DNA of 11,564 nt from RSA11 sp036564135 (GTDB lineage: Bacteria; Actinomycetota; Thermoleophilia; Solirubrobacterales; 70-9), in the NCBI GenBank assembly GCA_036564135.1, contig DATCLC010000004.1, forward strand, positions 1-11,564. Direction: 5' to 3'. Position numbers and translations under genes: made by a program. How positions within the stretch are numbered: position 1 is the first letter of the stretch; each line of letters starts with the position of its first letter. The notes under the pieces were generated by a model. That model ran no database searches and had not been told where the DNA came from. It saw only the letters and a list, made by a program, of their open reading frames with translations. Positions 1 through 7,036 of the stretch are shown one piece after another.

Positions 1-1863
1 GTCCTCGATCCGCCAGGTCGTCGCGCCGAGCAGGAACGTCTGGCCCGCACGCGCCTCGTAGACCATCTCCTCGTCGAGCTCCCCGACGCGCCGCCCGTCG
101 GGGAGGTGCACGCCGTACAGACCGCGGTCGGGGATCGTGCCGGCGTTGGTGACGGCGAGCTGACGGGCGCCCTTGCGGCCGCGCACCTTCCCGGTCGTGC
201 GCTCCCAGGCGACCCGCGGGCGCAGCTCGGCGAAGCGCTCCGACGGGTAGCGCCCGTCGAGCATGTCGAGCACGTTCTCGAGCTGCTCGCGGCTGAGCTC
301 GCGGAAGGGCTCGGCGCCCGTCACGACGCGCTCGATCTCGTCGACCGTCCACTCCTGGTCTGCGCACATCGAGACGATGTGCTGGGCGAGCACGTCGAGG
401 GGGTTGCGCGGGATCACGGTCTCCTCGATCTGGCCCTCGCGCATGCGCTTGGCGACGACCGCGCACTCGAGGAGGTCGGCGCGGAACTTGGGGAAGATGC
501 GTCCCTTCGAGACCTGGCCGAGCGTGTGGCCCGCGCGGCCCACCCGCTGCAGCCCGCGCGTCACCGACTTCGGCGACTCGACCTGGATCACGAGGTCGAC
601 CGCGCCCATGTCGATGCCAAGCTCCAGCGAGGAGGTGGCGACCAGGCAGGGGAGCTGGCCCGACTTGAGCATCTCCTCGATCACGAGGCGTTCCTCGTGG
701 GCGAGCGAGCCGTGGTGGGCGCGGGCGATCTCGACCGGCGGTTTCTCCGCCGCGGCCTCGCCCTCCTTGGCCTCGCGCTGCTCGTTCGCAAGCTCGTTCA
801 GGCGCTTCGCGAGCCGCTCGGCGGCGCGCCGCGCGTTCACGAAGATGATCGTCGAGTTGTGCTGCTCGACGAGCTCCAGCAGCTTCGGGTAGATCGCGGG
901 CCAGATCGAGCGCGTTGTCGGGGCGGCGTCGAAGTTGGCGTCGCCGGGCGAGTACTCGAATCCCGCATCGCCTCCGTCGCGGCGCTTCTCGGTGGAGGCG
1001 TCCGGGTCGGTCATGTCCTCGACCGGGACGACGATCTCCAGGTCGAGGTCCTTGCGCACGCCCGCGTCGACGATCTCGCACTCGCGCCGCGGCCCCACGA
1101 GGAACTGCGCGACCCGCTCGAGCGGGCGCTGCGTGGCCGAGAGGCCGATGCGCTGCACGGTCGCGTCGGGCCCGCGCCCGTTTTCGTGCGTCTGGACCAG
1201 GTGCTCGAGTCGCTCGAGCGTGAGCGCGAGGTGCGCGCCGCGCTTGGTCTGGGCGACCGCGTGGATCTCGTCGACGATCACCGCCTCGACCCCGGCGAGG
1301 ATCTCGCGCGCCTGCGAGGTCATCATCAAATACAGCGACTCGGGGGTCGTGATCAGGATGTCCGGCGGATTGCGCCGCATCGCCTGGCGCTCGCGCTGCG
1401 GGGTGTCGCCGGTGCGCAGGCCGACGCTGATCGGCGCGCCGATGCCGCGGAGCGGCGCGCGGAGGTTGCGCTCGACGTCATAGGAGAGGGCCTTGAGCGG
1501 CGAGACGTAGACGATCCGCACGCCCGAGCCGAGCGGCGGCTGGTCGGGGTCGATCTCGAGTCCCTCGATGGTGGGCTGGGCAGCCGCCGAGTCCGAGTTC
1601 GAGCCGCCCCGGCCCTTGCGGCCCCGCTTCGGGGGCTCGGGCGCGGCCCTGCGCGCGAGGTTGTCGATGCCCCACAGGAACGCCGTCAGCGTCTTGCCTG
1701 AGCCGGTCGGGGCGCAGATCAGCGTGTTCTTGCCCGAGGCGATCGCGGGCCAGCCCTGGGCCTGGGCGGGCGTGGGGGCCTCGAACGAGGAGGTGAACCA
1801 GCGCCGAACCGGCTCCGAGAACGGTGCCAGCGGGTCGGTTTTCGCACTCGAACTCGAAGCCAT
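1..1863 (-). CDS. lhr: Lhr-type ATP-dependent helicase (3' end outside window)
   Basis: Superfamily 2 helicase of the Lhr group, ATP-driven nucleic-acid unwinding enzymes linked to DNA repair. The ATG at 1863 opens 621 codons that remain open to base 1, so only the C-terminus is missing. RecA domain 1 has Walker A APTGSGKT (about residues 51-58), TTPESL (172-177), the DEIH box (198-201) and SAT (242-244). RecA domain 2 has RAHHGSL (about 381-387), ATSSLELGIDMG (409-420) and the arginine-finger motif QRVGRAGH (439-446). The rest enters the winged-helix region that marks Lhr against other DEAD-box proteins. A basic, Gly/Ser-rich low-complexity insert lies at about 72-112, between motifs I and Ia. 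The Shine-Dalgarno is only GGTGGG, 6 nt before ATG. A TTG two codons upstream is possible but less likely. Lhr-core proteins are usually about 850 residues or longer, so some 230 or more residues should lie outside. It is divergent from the 151-aa gene. Family assignment is strong. Confidence 0.93.
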   Translation of the reverse strand, partial: MASSSSAKTDPLAPFSEPVRRWFTSSFEAPTPAQAQGWPAIASGKNTLICAPTGSGKTLTAFLWGIDNLARRAAPEPPKRGRKGRGGSNSDSAAAQPTIEGLEIDPDQPPLGSGVRIVYVSPLKALSYDVERNLRAPLRGIGAPISVGLRTGDTPQRERQAMRRNPPDILITTPESLYLMMTSQAREILAGVEAVIVDEIHAVAQTKRGAHLALTLERLEHLVQTHENGRGPDATVQRIGLSATQRPLERVAQFLVGPRRECEIVDAGVRKDLDLEIVVPVEDMTDPDASTEKRRDGGDAGFEYSPGDANFDAAPTTRSIWPAIYPKLLELVEQHNSTIIFVNARRAAERLAKRLNELANEQREAKEGEAAAEKPPVEIARAHHGSLAHEERLVIEEMLKSGQLPCLVATSSLELGIDMGAVDLVIQVESPKSVTRGLQRVGRAGHTLGQVSKGRIFPKFRADLLECAVVAKRMREGQIEETVIPRNPLDVLAQHIVSMCADQEWTVDEIERVVTGAEPFRELSREQLENVLDMLDGRYPSERFAELRPRVAWERTTGKVRGRKGARQLAVTNAGTIPDRGLYGVHLPDGRRVGELDEEMVYEARAGQTFLLGATTWRIED

Positions 1864-1876
1864 GGTCAACCCACCG

Positions 1877-1882
1877 AGTCTA
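1877..1882 (-). promoter_or_regulatory. possible -10 box of the helicase gene
   Basis: On the minus strand TAGACT ends 13 nt before the ATG, so transcription would begin about 6 nt upstream of the start codon. No convincing -35 hexamer is seen 16-19 nt upstream. The 178-bp gap between the two divergent start codons must hold promoters for both. The call rests on one hexamer. Confidence 0.3.
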
Positions 1883-2025
1883 CGCCCCCGCGCCCACGGC
1901 CCCCATTCCCGCCGACCGTGCGAAAACGTCGCGCATGACAACGGAATCGCACGCTCGGCCGGAGTGGCGGGCGCGTTCGGGCGAGGGGCGTTGGGCGCGC
2001 TCGGCGGGAAAGGCGCGCGACGCGC

Positions 2026-2031
2026 TAGTTT
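2026..2031 (+). promoter_or_regulatory. possible -10 box of the DUF6941-like gene
   Basis: TAGTTT stands out in very G+C-rich sequence and ends 10 nt before the ATG at 2042. Initiation about 7 nt downstream would leave a leader of only a few bases. The GGGGG run at 2033-2037 would then fall mostly outside the mRNA and could not act as a Shine-Dalgarno. No good -35 is visible. Confidence 0.28.
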
Positions 2032-2041
2032 CGGGGGCCGC

Positions 2042-2497
2042 ATGGAGGGCACCCCCAACGACATCCGCGCGACGCTGCTGCTCTGCGACTCCGCGCAGAG
2101 CGTGAACGGCAAGCTCTACATCCTCGGGGGCGGGCTGCAGCGCATCGCGCGCGTGCCCGGCACCGCGATCAACATCTCGCTCGCGATCCGGCTCACGATC
2201 CCCTGGTCGCGGGCGAACGAGCGCATCGAGGTCGTCGCCCGCCTGCGCGACCAGGACGGCAACCCGGTGGAGGTGGGCGAGCGCCCCGTGGTGATCCGCG
2301 GCCACGTGGAGGTCGGCCGCCCGGCGGGCGCGACGCCCGGGATGAGCTTCAGCGTGCCGCTCACGATGAACGTCAACAACCTGCGCCTGCCGCAGGCCAG
2401 GTACGAGTGGACGCTCGAGGCCCAGGGCGAGCCGATCGCCAGCGAGCCCTTCGAGGTCCGCGACTCACAGCCGCCGGCGGGCACGCCTCCGCTCTAG
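2042..2497 (+). CDS. DUF6941-like conserved hypothetical protein, 151 aa
   Basis: Small soluble protein with no signal peptide or membrane segment. Near the N-terminus is the segment TLLLCDSAQ...GKLYILGGG (about residues 11-31). It resembles the opening of DUF6941 proteins, where a 'LLCD ... GKLNLLG' pattern precedes a compact beta-rich domain. The rest reads as alternating strands (NISLAIRLTIPW, IEVVARLRDQDG, SFSVPLTMNVNNL, YEWTLEAQGE, EPFEVRD), with a proline-rich tail. The reading frame stays open far upstream into the antisense of the helicase. The ATG at 2042 is chosen because the homologous-looking part begins right after it and because the divergent gene starts at 1863. The biochemical role is unknown and the neighbours give no clear clue. 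Family recognition is from memory of the pattern, with moderate confidence. That it is a real gene is well supported. Confidence 0.8.
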   Translation: MEGTPNDIRATLLLCDSAQSVNGKLYILGGGLQRIARVPGTAINISLAIRLTIPWSRANERIEVVARLRDQDGNPVEVGERPVVIRGHVEVGRPAGATPGMSFSVPLTMNVNNLRLPQARYEWTLEAQGEPIASEPFEVRDSQPPAGTPPL

Positions 2498-2532
2498 GCA
2501 CTGGGTCTTGCGCTCGACCCCGCGACCGGGCA

Positions 2533-2549
2533 GACTGGCGCGACCAGTC
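2533..2549. repeat. perfect 6-bp inverted repeat upstream of the decayed gene
   Basis: GACTGG, a 5-nt CGCGA loop, then CCAGTC. It lies 36 bp after the stop of the 151-aa gene and 49 bp before the ATG of the decayed secreted-protein gene. It could be a weak terminator for the former (no T tract follows) or an operator near the expected -35 position of the latter. A TAGCGT hexamer at 2568-2573 is a weak -10 candidate. The sequence does not decide between these. Confidence 0.3.
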
Positions 2550-2597
2550 AGAAGCGGGGGCAGGGCGTAGCGTCCGCCGCCGGAAAGGGCGGTGAGC

Positions 2598-2977
2598 ATG
2601 AGCGTGAGAACGTTGGCGTTGGTCGCGGGGGCAGCGGTGGCGCTCGCCCTGCCGGGCGGCGCGGGGGCGACGACCTTCTGCGTGCCCGATTTCTCGAAGA
2701 GGTGCAAGCCCGGCAAGGGCCGGGTCGCGGAGCCGTCCCTGCAGACGGCGCTCACCACCAAGGGCAACGACGGCAAGGCGGACCGGATCGTGCTCGCGCC
2801 CGGGATGACCACGAACCACACGCCCTTCCAAGCGGGCGGCTTCGACAGCTCCAAAGGGCGCAACGTCATCCGGCTGAAGGGCCTCAAGGCCCACGCCTAA
2901 AGCTCAGGCTGCGGGCCACCGGCAAAACCGGGGTGCGCTCCAAGGCAAGGCGCTTCAAGGTCCCGGTTCGCGACTGA
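2598..2977 (+). pseudogene. relic of a secreted repeat/Ig-like protein gene (internal deletion plus frame change)
   Basis: The ATG at 2598 has GGAAAGGG 8 nt upstream. A GTG at 2592 is too close to that site. It opens a 100-codon frame to a TAA at 2898-2900. The first ~25 residues are a signal peptide (MSVRTL, an Ala/Leu/Val core, then AGA|TT). Next comes FCVPDFSKRC...SLQTALTTKG...ADRIVLAPG, which looks like the start of large secreted beta-helix or Ig-domain proteins of high-G+C soil actinobacteria. A different frame then carries LKLRLRATGKTG and RSKARRFKVPVRD up to a TGA at 2975-2977. This is the typical end of an Ig-like domain. The simplest reading is that a long gene lost its middle and its frame near 2875-2895, leaving both ends. 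A functional 100-aa secreted protein cannot be excluded. The TGA is separated by one base from the TAG of the convergent gene. Confidence 0.6.
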
Positions 2978-2978
2978 G

Positions 2979-3425
2979 CTAGCCCCAACGCGCGGGCCGC
3001 AGCGCGGCCTCGATCGCGGACAGGGCATTCGCCTCGTCGGGGTCGATGCCCTTGGCAGCGGCCGCGACCGCCTGCGCGATCTCGAGCAGGAACTGGCGGT
3101 ACTCGCCCGCTTCGCTCGGGTGCGCGTGCCGCTCGACCAGGGCCCACGCGGCACCCACATCGTCGATCAGGCGCTGCCTGATGTCCTCGATGGAGTCGTT
3201 GTGATCGGCGCCGATCACCGGGTAGTCGGCCACGGCCTCGCGCAGCAGCTGGCCCACGGCCCCGCCCTTGCGGGCGCGCTCGTACGCGGCGGCGATCGCC
3301 TTGGTCTCCTTAACGGTCTTCATCGCCCCGCCCCTGCTCGCGTACGAGACGTAGAGCGCGGCTGCCGCCGGCCCCCGGCAGATCCGCTTCCAGTCAGCCT
3401 CGGAGAAGTCGGCCTGACCCGCCAC
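2979..3425 (-). CDS. uncharacterised 148-aa protein downstream of rmlC
   Basis: Function not recognised. It begins with GTG at 3425, 13 bp after the rmlC stop and on the same strand, so it is probably cotranscribed with the rml genes. An AGAGG overlapping the rmlC TAG can serve as its ribosome site. There is no signal peptide or membrane segment. It reads as largely alpha-helical: a D-F-S-x-x-D-W start (residues 6-12), a helix around TVKETKAIAAAYERARKGG (37-55), LLREAVAD (60-67), and EYRQFLLEIAQAVAAAAKG (108-126) with a final short helix. The overall scheme recalls a widespread unnamed bacterial family in which an N-terminal E/DW motif, a 'KE' helix and a 'YR.FLLEIA..VA.AAK' helix recur. That is an impression only. 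An internal ATG at codon 35 with G-rich sequence before it is an alternative start but would remove the N-terminal motif. A dTDP-sugar role is not shown. Confidence 0.75.
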   Translation of the reverse strand: MAGQADFSEADWKRICRGPAAAALYVSYASRGGAMKTVKETKAIAAAYERARKGGAVGQLLREAVADYPVIGADHNDSIEDIRQRLIDDVGAAWALVERHAHPSEAGEYRQFLLEIAQAVAAAAKGIDPDEANALSAIEAALRPARWG

Positions 3426-3438
3426 TCGATTCGTGCCT

Positions 3439-3987
3439 CTAGAACGGCAGCTCGTCCGCGACCTCAGCGAGCGTGGGCGCGGTGCGGTCGCGCTCGGAGA
3501 GCTGCGGGTCGGCGATCGGCCACTCCACGGCGACGTCCGGGTCGTCCCAGCGGATGCCGGCCTCCTGCTCGGGGTCGTAGTAGCTCGAGAGCTTGTAGGC
3601 GACGTCGGCCTCCTCGCTCAGCACGCAGAAGCCGTGGCCGAAGCCGACCGGCACGTAGAGCTGGCGGTGGTTTTCGTCGGAGAGCTCGAAGCCCTGCCAG
3701 CGCCTGTACGTCGGGGAGTCGCGCCGCAGGTCGACGGCGACGTCCCAGATCCGCCCGCGCACGCAGCGCACTAGCTTGGCCTGCCCGGGCTGGAGCTGGA
3801 AGTGGATGCCGCGCAGGATCCCCTTGCGCGAGCGCGAGTGGTTCTCCTGCACGAAGTGAACGTCGACGCCGAGCTCGCGCCACTCCTCCTCGCGGTACGA
3901 CTCGAGCAAAAAGCCGCGCTCGTCACCGTGGGCCCGCACCTCGAGCAGGACGAGGTCCGGGATCTCGGTCTGCAGCCTGCGGGCCAT
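3439..3987 (-). CDS. rfbC: dTDP-4-dehydrorhamnose 3,5-epimerase
   Basis: RmlC catalyses 3,5-epimerisation of dTDP-4-keto-6-deoxy-D-glucose to the L-lyxo sugar, step three of dTDP-L-rhamnose synthesis, in the cytosol. The protein has 182 residues, the normal size, and forms one cupin barrel. Visible motifs are RGFLLESYR (about residues 24-32), FVQENHSRS (45-53) and the active-site strand GILRGIHFQ with the catalytic His near 62. Also present are YVPVGFGHGF (111-120), the substrate-binding segment YKLSSYY (131-137), and LSERD (163-167), whose Asp should pair with the His. The ATG at 3987 is preceded by GAGGAG and starts 11 bp after the rmlB stop. The long open frame upstream is antisense-like overlap with rmlB and is not coding. 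All key residues appear present. Confidence 0.96.
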   Translation of the reverse strand: MARRLQTEIPDLVLLEVRAHGDERGFLLESYREEEWRELGVDVHFVQENHSRSRKGILRGIHFQLQPGQAKLVRCVRGRIWDVAVDLRRDSPTYRRWQGFELSDENHRQLYVPVGFGHGFCVLSEEADVAYKLSSYYDPEQEAGIRWDDPDVAVEWPIADPQLSERDRTAPTLAEVADELPF

Positions 3988-3998
3988 GGCTCCTCGGT

Positions 3999-4991
3999 CT
4001 ACGCCAGCTTGGTGCCGTACTGCCGCTCGTAGTACTCGCGGTACTCGCCCGAGCGGATCGGCCCCCACCAGTCCTCGTTGTCCCGGTACCAGGCGACGGC
4101 GCGCTCGATGCCCTCGTCGAAGCCCACCTTGGCGCGCCAGCCCAGCGCCTCGGTCTTCTCCGAGGAGAGCGAGTAACGGCGGTCGTGGCCGGGGCGGTCC
4201 TTGACGAAGGTGATCAGCGACTCGTCGGCGCCGGTGAGCTCGACGATGCGCCGCACCACCTCGATGTTCTCGCGCTCGTCGGGGCCGCCGACGTTGTAGA
4301 CCTGGCCGGCCTCGCCGCGCTCGAGCACCACGTCGATCGCCGCCGCGAAGTCCTCGACCCACAGCCAGTTGCGCACCTGGCGCCCGTCGCCGTAGACGGG
4401 GAGCGGGTCACCGGCGAGCGCGTTCAGGATGCAGAGCGGGATCAGTTTCTCCGGGTACTGGCGCGGCCCGTAGTTGTTGGAGGCGCGCACGATCAGCGCG
4501 TCCGCACCGTAGGTGTGCTCGAAGGCGGAGACGAGCAAGTCGCCGCCCGCCTTCGACGCCGAGTACGGCGAGGAGGGGTCGAGCGGCGAGCTCTCGGTGA
4601 ACGAGCCCTCCTCGATCGAGCCGTAGACCTCGTCGGTCGAGATCTGCAGGTGGCGGATGCCGGCGTCGCGCGCCGCCTCGAGCAAGACGTAGGTGCCGAA
4701 CACGTCGGTCTGGATGAACTCGCCCGGCGACTCGATCGAGCGGTCCACGTGCGACTCGGCGGCGAAGTTGACGATCGCGTCGCAGCCCTCGACGGCCGCC
4801 GCCACCGCGTCGCGGTCGGCGATGTCGCCGACGACCAGCTCGCAGCGCTCGAGGCCCTCCAGGTTCTCCCGCCTGCCGGCGTAGGTGAGCTTGTCGAGCA
4901 CGCGCACCTCGTCGCCCGGGTGGTTCTCCAGGCGGTAGCGCACGTACGCCGATCCGATGAACCCGGCGCCCCCGGTGACGAGGATCCTCAT
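3999..4991 (-). CDS. rfbB: dTDP-glucose 4,6-dehydratase
   Basis: RmlB uses NAD+ to convert dTDP-D-glucose to dTDP-4-keto-6-deoxy-D-glucose, step two of the pathway. The 330-residue extended short-chain dehydrogenase starts MRILVTGGAGFIG, with the NAD-binding GxxGxxG at residues 7-13. NFAAESHVDRSI (75-86) is the classic RmlB signature. The catalytic triplet Thr-Asp-Glu follows in STDEVYG (118-124), then YxxxK in YSASK (Tyr143, Lys147), NNYGPRQYPEKLIP (172-185), and a sugar-binding Arg in the RQVRNWLWVEDFA region (204-216). The C-terminus (KDRPGHDRRYSL, about 264-275) is also typical. The ATG at 4991 overlaps the rmlD stop as ATGA, so the two are probably translationally coupled. An in-frame extension to 5147 lies wholly inside rmlD and is rejected. 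Confidence 0.97.
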   Translation of the reverse strand: MRILVTGGAGFIGSAYVRYRLENHPGDEVRVLDKLTYAGRRENLEGLERCELVVGDIADRDAVAAAVEGCDAIVNFAAESHVDRSIESPGEFIQTDVFGTYVLLEAARDAGIRHLQISTDEVYGSIEEGSFTESSPLDPSSPYSASKAGGDLLVSAFEHTYGADALIVRASNNYGPRQYPEKLIPLCILNALAGDPLPVYGDGRQVRNWLWVEDFAAAIDVVLERGEAGQVYNVGGPDERENIEVVRRIVELTGADESLITFVKDRPGHDRRYSLSSEKTEALGWRAKVGFDEGIERAVAWYRDNEDWWGPIRSGEYREYYERQYGTKLA

Positions 4992-5836
4992 GCCATAACC
5001 CTCGCACGTTCGGCGAGGTACTCGCGCAGGCCGTCGCGCCAGTCGGGGAGCACCGGGGCGTCGTCGCGCTCGGTGCCCAGCACGGAGTACGCGGGCCGCG
5101 GCGCCGGGCGGCCCAGCATCTCGGTGGTCGCCGCCATCACCCGGCACTCGGTGTCCGTCTGGTCGAAGATCTCCTGCGCGAACTCGTACCAGGAGCAGCT
5201 CCCCGACGCGGCGATGTGGTAGATGCCGTACGGGCGCCGCTCATCGATCAGGTCCGCGAGCGCTGTCGCCAGATGCCGCGTGTAGGTGGGCGAGCCGACC
5301 TGGTCGGAGACAACGAGGACCTCGGGCTGCTCGCTCGCAAGGCGCAGCATCGTCTCGACGAAGTTGCCGCCGCGCACCCCGTAGAGCCAGGAGGTGCGCA
5401 CGATCCAGTGGCGCGGGTTCGCGACGGCCACCGAGGTCTCGCCGGCCTGCTTCGAGCGCCCGTACGCCGAGAGCGCGTTCGGCATGTCCGACTCCACGTA
5501 CGGCGTGCGCTTGGAGCCGTCGAAGACGTAGTCGCTGGAGATCTGCAGGATCGACGCGCCGCGGTCGCGGGCCACGCGCGAGACCAGCGCTGCGCCGGTG
5601 TCGTTCACCTCCATCGCCGCCCGCTCGTTCGCCTCGGCGCCGTCCACGTCCGTCCAGGCCGCGCAGTTGACGACCACGTCGGGGGCGATCTCGCGCAGGG
5701 CATCCTCGACGTCGGCGGGGTCGGTGATGTCGAGGTTCGCGCGGGCGAGCGCGTAGACCTCGTGATCGCGCCGCACGAGCTCGTCGGTCACGTCGCCGCC
5801 GAGCATGCCCCCCGCGCCTGTGACGATCACCCTCAC
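4988..5836 (-). CDS. rfbD: dTDP-4-dehydrorhamnose reductase
   Basis: RmlD reduces dTDP-4-keto-L-rhamnose to dTDP-L-rhamnose with NAD(P)H, the last step. It has 282 residues, normal for the family. Motifs in order are GAGGMLG (residues 7-13, Rossmann loop), VVNCAAWTDVDGAE (55-68), QISSDYVFDG (98-107), and the catalytic pair in YGRSK (Tyr125, Lys129). RTSWLYG (147-153) and DQVGSPTYT (178-186) follow. The gene begins with GTG at 5836. This start overlaps the TGA of rmlA in the sequence GTGA, and its own TGA overlaps the rmlB ATG. These 4-base overlaps support one coupled polycistronic mRNA. Confidence 0.96.
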   Translation of the reverse strand: MRVIVTGAGGMLGGDVTDELVRRDHEVYALARANLDITDPADVEDALREIAPDVVVNCAAWTDVDGAEANERAAMEVNDTGAALVSRVARDRGASILQISSDYVFDGSKRTPYVESDMPNALSAYGRSKQAGETSVAVANPRHWIVRTSWLYGVRGGNFVETMLRLASEQPEVLVVSDQVGSPTYTRHLATALADLIDERRPYGIYHIAASGSCSWYEFAQEIFDQTDTECRVMAATTEMLGRPAPRPAYSVLGTERDDAPVLPDWRDGLREYLAERARVMA

Positions 5837-6906
5837 GGCAGGGTGATCTCCGAGTTGTCACCGACGATCATGCTGAGCGTGCGCGGACGCCGCTCGCCGC
5901 GCTTCAGCGTCACGTTGCGGCCGAGCAGGCTCGCCTCCATGCGCGTCTCCAGGTTCAGGACCTTCGCCCCCGCGAGCAGGATCGAGTGCTGCACCTCGGA
6001 GTGCTCGACGACCACGTCGCGGTCGATCGACGTGTAGGGGCCGATGTAGGAATCGGTGATCACGGCGCCGGGACCGATGATGGCGGGGCCGCGCACGAGC
6101 GAGCGCTCGATACGCGCGCCGGGCGCCACCGAGACGCGCCCCTCGATCCGCGCGCTCGCGACCTCGCCCTCGATCGAGCGCTCCAAATCCTCGAGTACGA
6201 GCCGGTTGGCCTCGAGCATGTCGGCGAGCTGGCCCGTGTCCTTCCACCAGCCGGTGACCGTGCGCGACTCGACGCGCGCGCCCTTGTCGATCAGGTGCTG
6301 GATCGCGTCGGTGATCTCGAGCTCGTCGCGCCACGAGGGCTCGATCGCGCGCGCAGCGTCGAAGATCGCCGGGCCGAACAGGTAGACGCCCACGAGCGCC
6401 ATGTCGGAGGGCGGGTCCTTGGGCTTCTCGACGAGCCGCACGACCCGCTCCCCGTCGAGCTCGGCGACGCCGTAGTGCCACGGGTCGGGAACCTTGGTCA
6501 GCAGGATGAGCGCGTCCGACTTGCCCTCGCGGAAGCGGTCGGCGAGAGCGCGGACCCCATCGCGCAACAGGTTGTCGCCCAGGTACATGATGAACGGCCC
6601 GTGGCCGAGCGCCTCCTCCGCGGTGAGCACGGCGTGGGCCAGGCCGCGCGGGGCATCTTGAACGACGTAGGTGACGCGCGCGCCGAACTTGGACCCGTCG
6701 CCCACGGCCTCGCGGATCTCGCCGCCGGTCTCGGGCGCGATCACGATCACGATGTCGGTTACGCCGGCGTCGACGAGCGCCTCGATCCCGTAGAACAGCA
6801 CGGGCTTGTTCGCCACCGGGACGAGCTGCTTCGCGGACGTATGGGTGATCGGGCGGAGGCGGGTCCCCGCGCCTCCGGAGAGGATCAGTCCCTTCAGCGG
6901 CTCCAT
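5833..6906 (-). CDS. rfbA: glucose-1-phosphate thymidylyltransferase, long form
   Basis: RmlA joins glucose-1-phosphate and dTTP to dTDP-glucose plus pyrophosphate, the first and usually feedback-controlled step. The 357-residue protein has the nucleotidyltransferase domain first: GGAGTRLRP (residues 11-19), Lys26 in SAKQLVPV, YLGDN (108-112), VRLVEKPKDP (156-165) and GWWKDTG (219-225). A left-handed beta-helix of hexapeptide-like turns follows (about 250-350, including SVAPGARI and AIIGPGAVI). This C-terminal extension marks the long, StrD-like type of RmlA often found in actinomycete and archaeal pathways. The short enteric form is about 290 residues and lacks it. The start is the ATG at 6906, just before the conserved KGLILSGG. 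The frame stays open to 7161, but that stretch crosses non-coding elements. No clear Shine-Dalgarno precedes the ATG. It is the first gene of the rml operon. Confidence 0.96.
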   Translation of the reverse strand: MEPLKGLILSGGAGTRLRPITHTSAKQLVPVANKPVLFYGIEALVDAGVTDIVIVIAPETGGEIREAVGDGSKFGARVTYVVQDAPRGLAHAVLTAEEALGHGPFIMYLGDNLLRDGVRALADRFREGKSDALILLTKVPDPWHYGVAELDGERVVRLVEKPKDPPSDMALVGVYLFGPAIFDAARAIEPSWRDELEITDAIQHLIDKGARVESRTVTGWWKDTGQLADMLEANRLVLEDLERSIEGEVASARIEGRVSVAPGARIERSLVRGPAIIGPGAVITDSYIGPYTSIDRDVVVEHSEVQHSILLAGAKVLNLETRMEASLLGRNVTLKRGERRPRTLSMIVGDNSEITLP

Positions 6907-6916
6907 TTCTGCGGAG

Positions 6917-6922
6917 GCTATA
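6917..6922 (-). promoter_or_regulatory. possible -10 box of the rml operon
   Basis: TATAGC on the minus strand ends 10 nt before the rmlA ATG. With initiation about 7 nt downstream the leader would be about 3 nt, which fits the absence of a Shine-Dalgarno. No clear -35 is seen. A promoter further upstream that would include the hairpins at 7037-7114 in a long leader is an alternative. Confidence 0.3.
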
Positions 6923-6990
6923 GCGGGATGGACCTCGACAGCGGAGGTTTGTGGTCTTGGACGTTCCGCGCGCAGGCTCAGATCCAACTC

Positions 6991-7035
6991 AAGGGGGTCA
7001 CGACGAGACGATGCAACGTGCCCTGCAAGCGGTGA
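6991..7035 (+). pseudogene. fossil 3' end of a second beta-helix gene
   Basis: This short frame reads KGVTTRRCNVPCKR and then TGA (7033-7035). The intact beta-helix gene ends KGAGTKNCENVPCKRK and then TAG at 8065. The two share an exact 18-base string (7015-7032 and 8042-8059) and align over about 15 codons with one missing codon (the Glu). Nothing upstream of 6991 resembles the rest of the beta-helix gene, and the fragment lies directly against the rmlA start region. I infer that a tandem paralogue was truncated, for instance when the rml operon was joined here, leaving only its tail and perhaps its terminator. Short convergent similarity is less likely given the exact 18-mer. A gene conversion patch is another possibility. 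Confidence 0.55.
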
Positions 7036-7036
7036 T

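Noticed and set aside
106..1701. 531-codon open frame on the plus strand
   Set aside because: It is antisense to the helicase gene, whose motifs are unmistakable. Its His/Arg/Leu/Asp-rich composition is what high-G+C antisense frames give.
1568..2041. N-terminal extension of the 151-aa protein
   Set aside because: It would overlap the start of the divergent helicase gene and adds Arg/Gly/Ala-rich sequence with no conserved look.
2915..2940. Hairpin CCGG-CAAAA-CCGG as a terminator
   Set aside because: The stem is short, lies inside the C-terminal tail frame of the decayed gene, and has no T tract on either strand.
3120..5222. 700-codon open frame on the plus strand
   Set aside because: It runs antisense across rmlC, rmlB and part of rmlD, all firmly identified on the minus strand.
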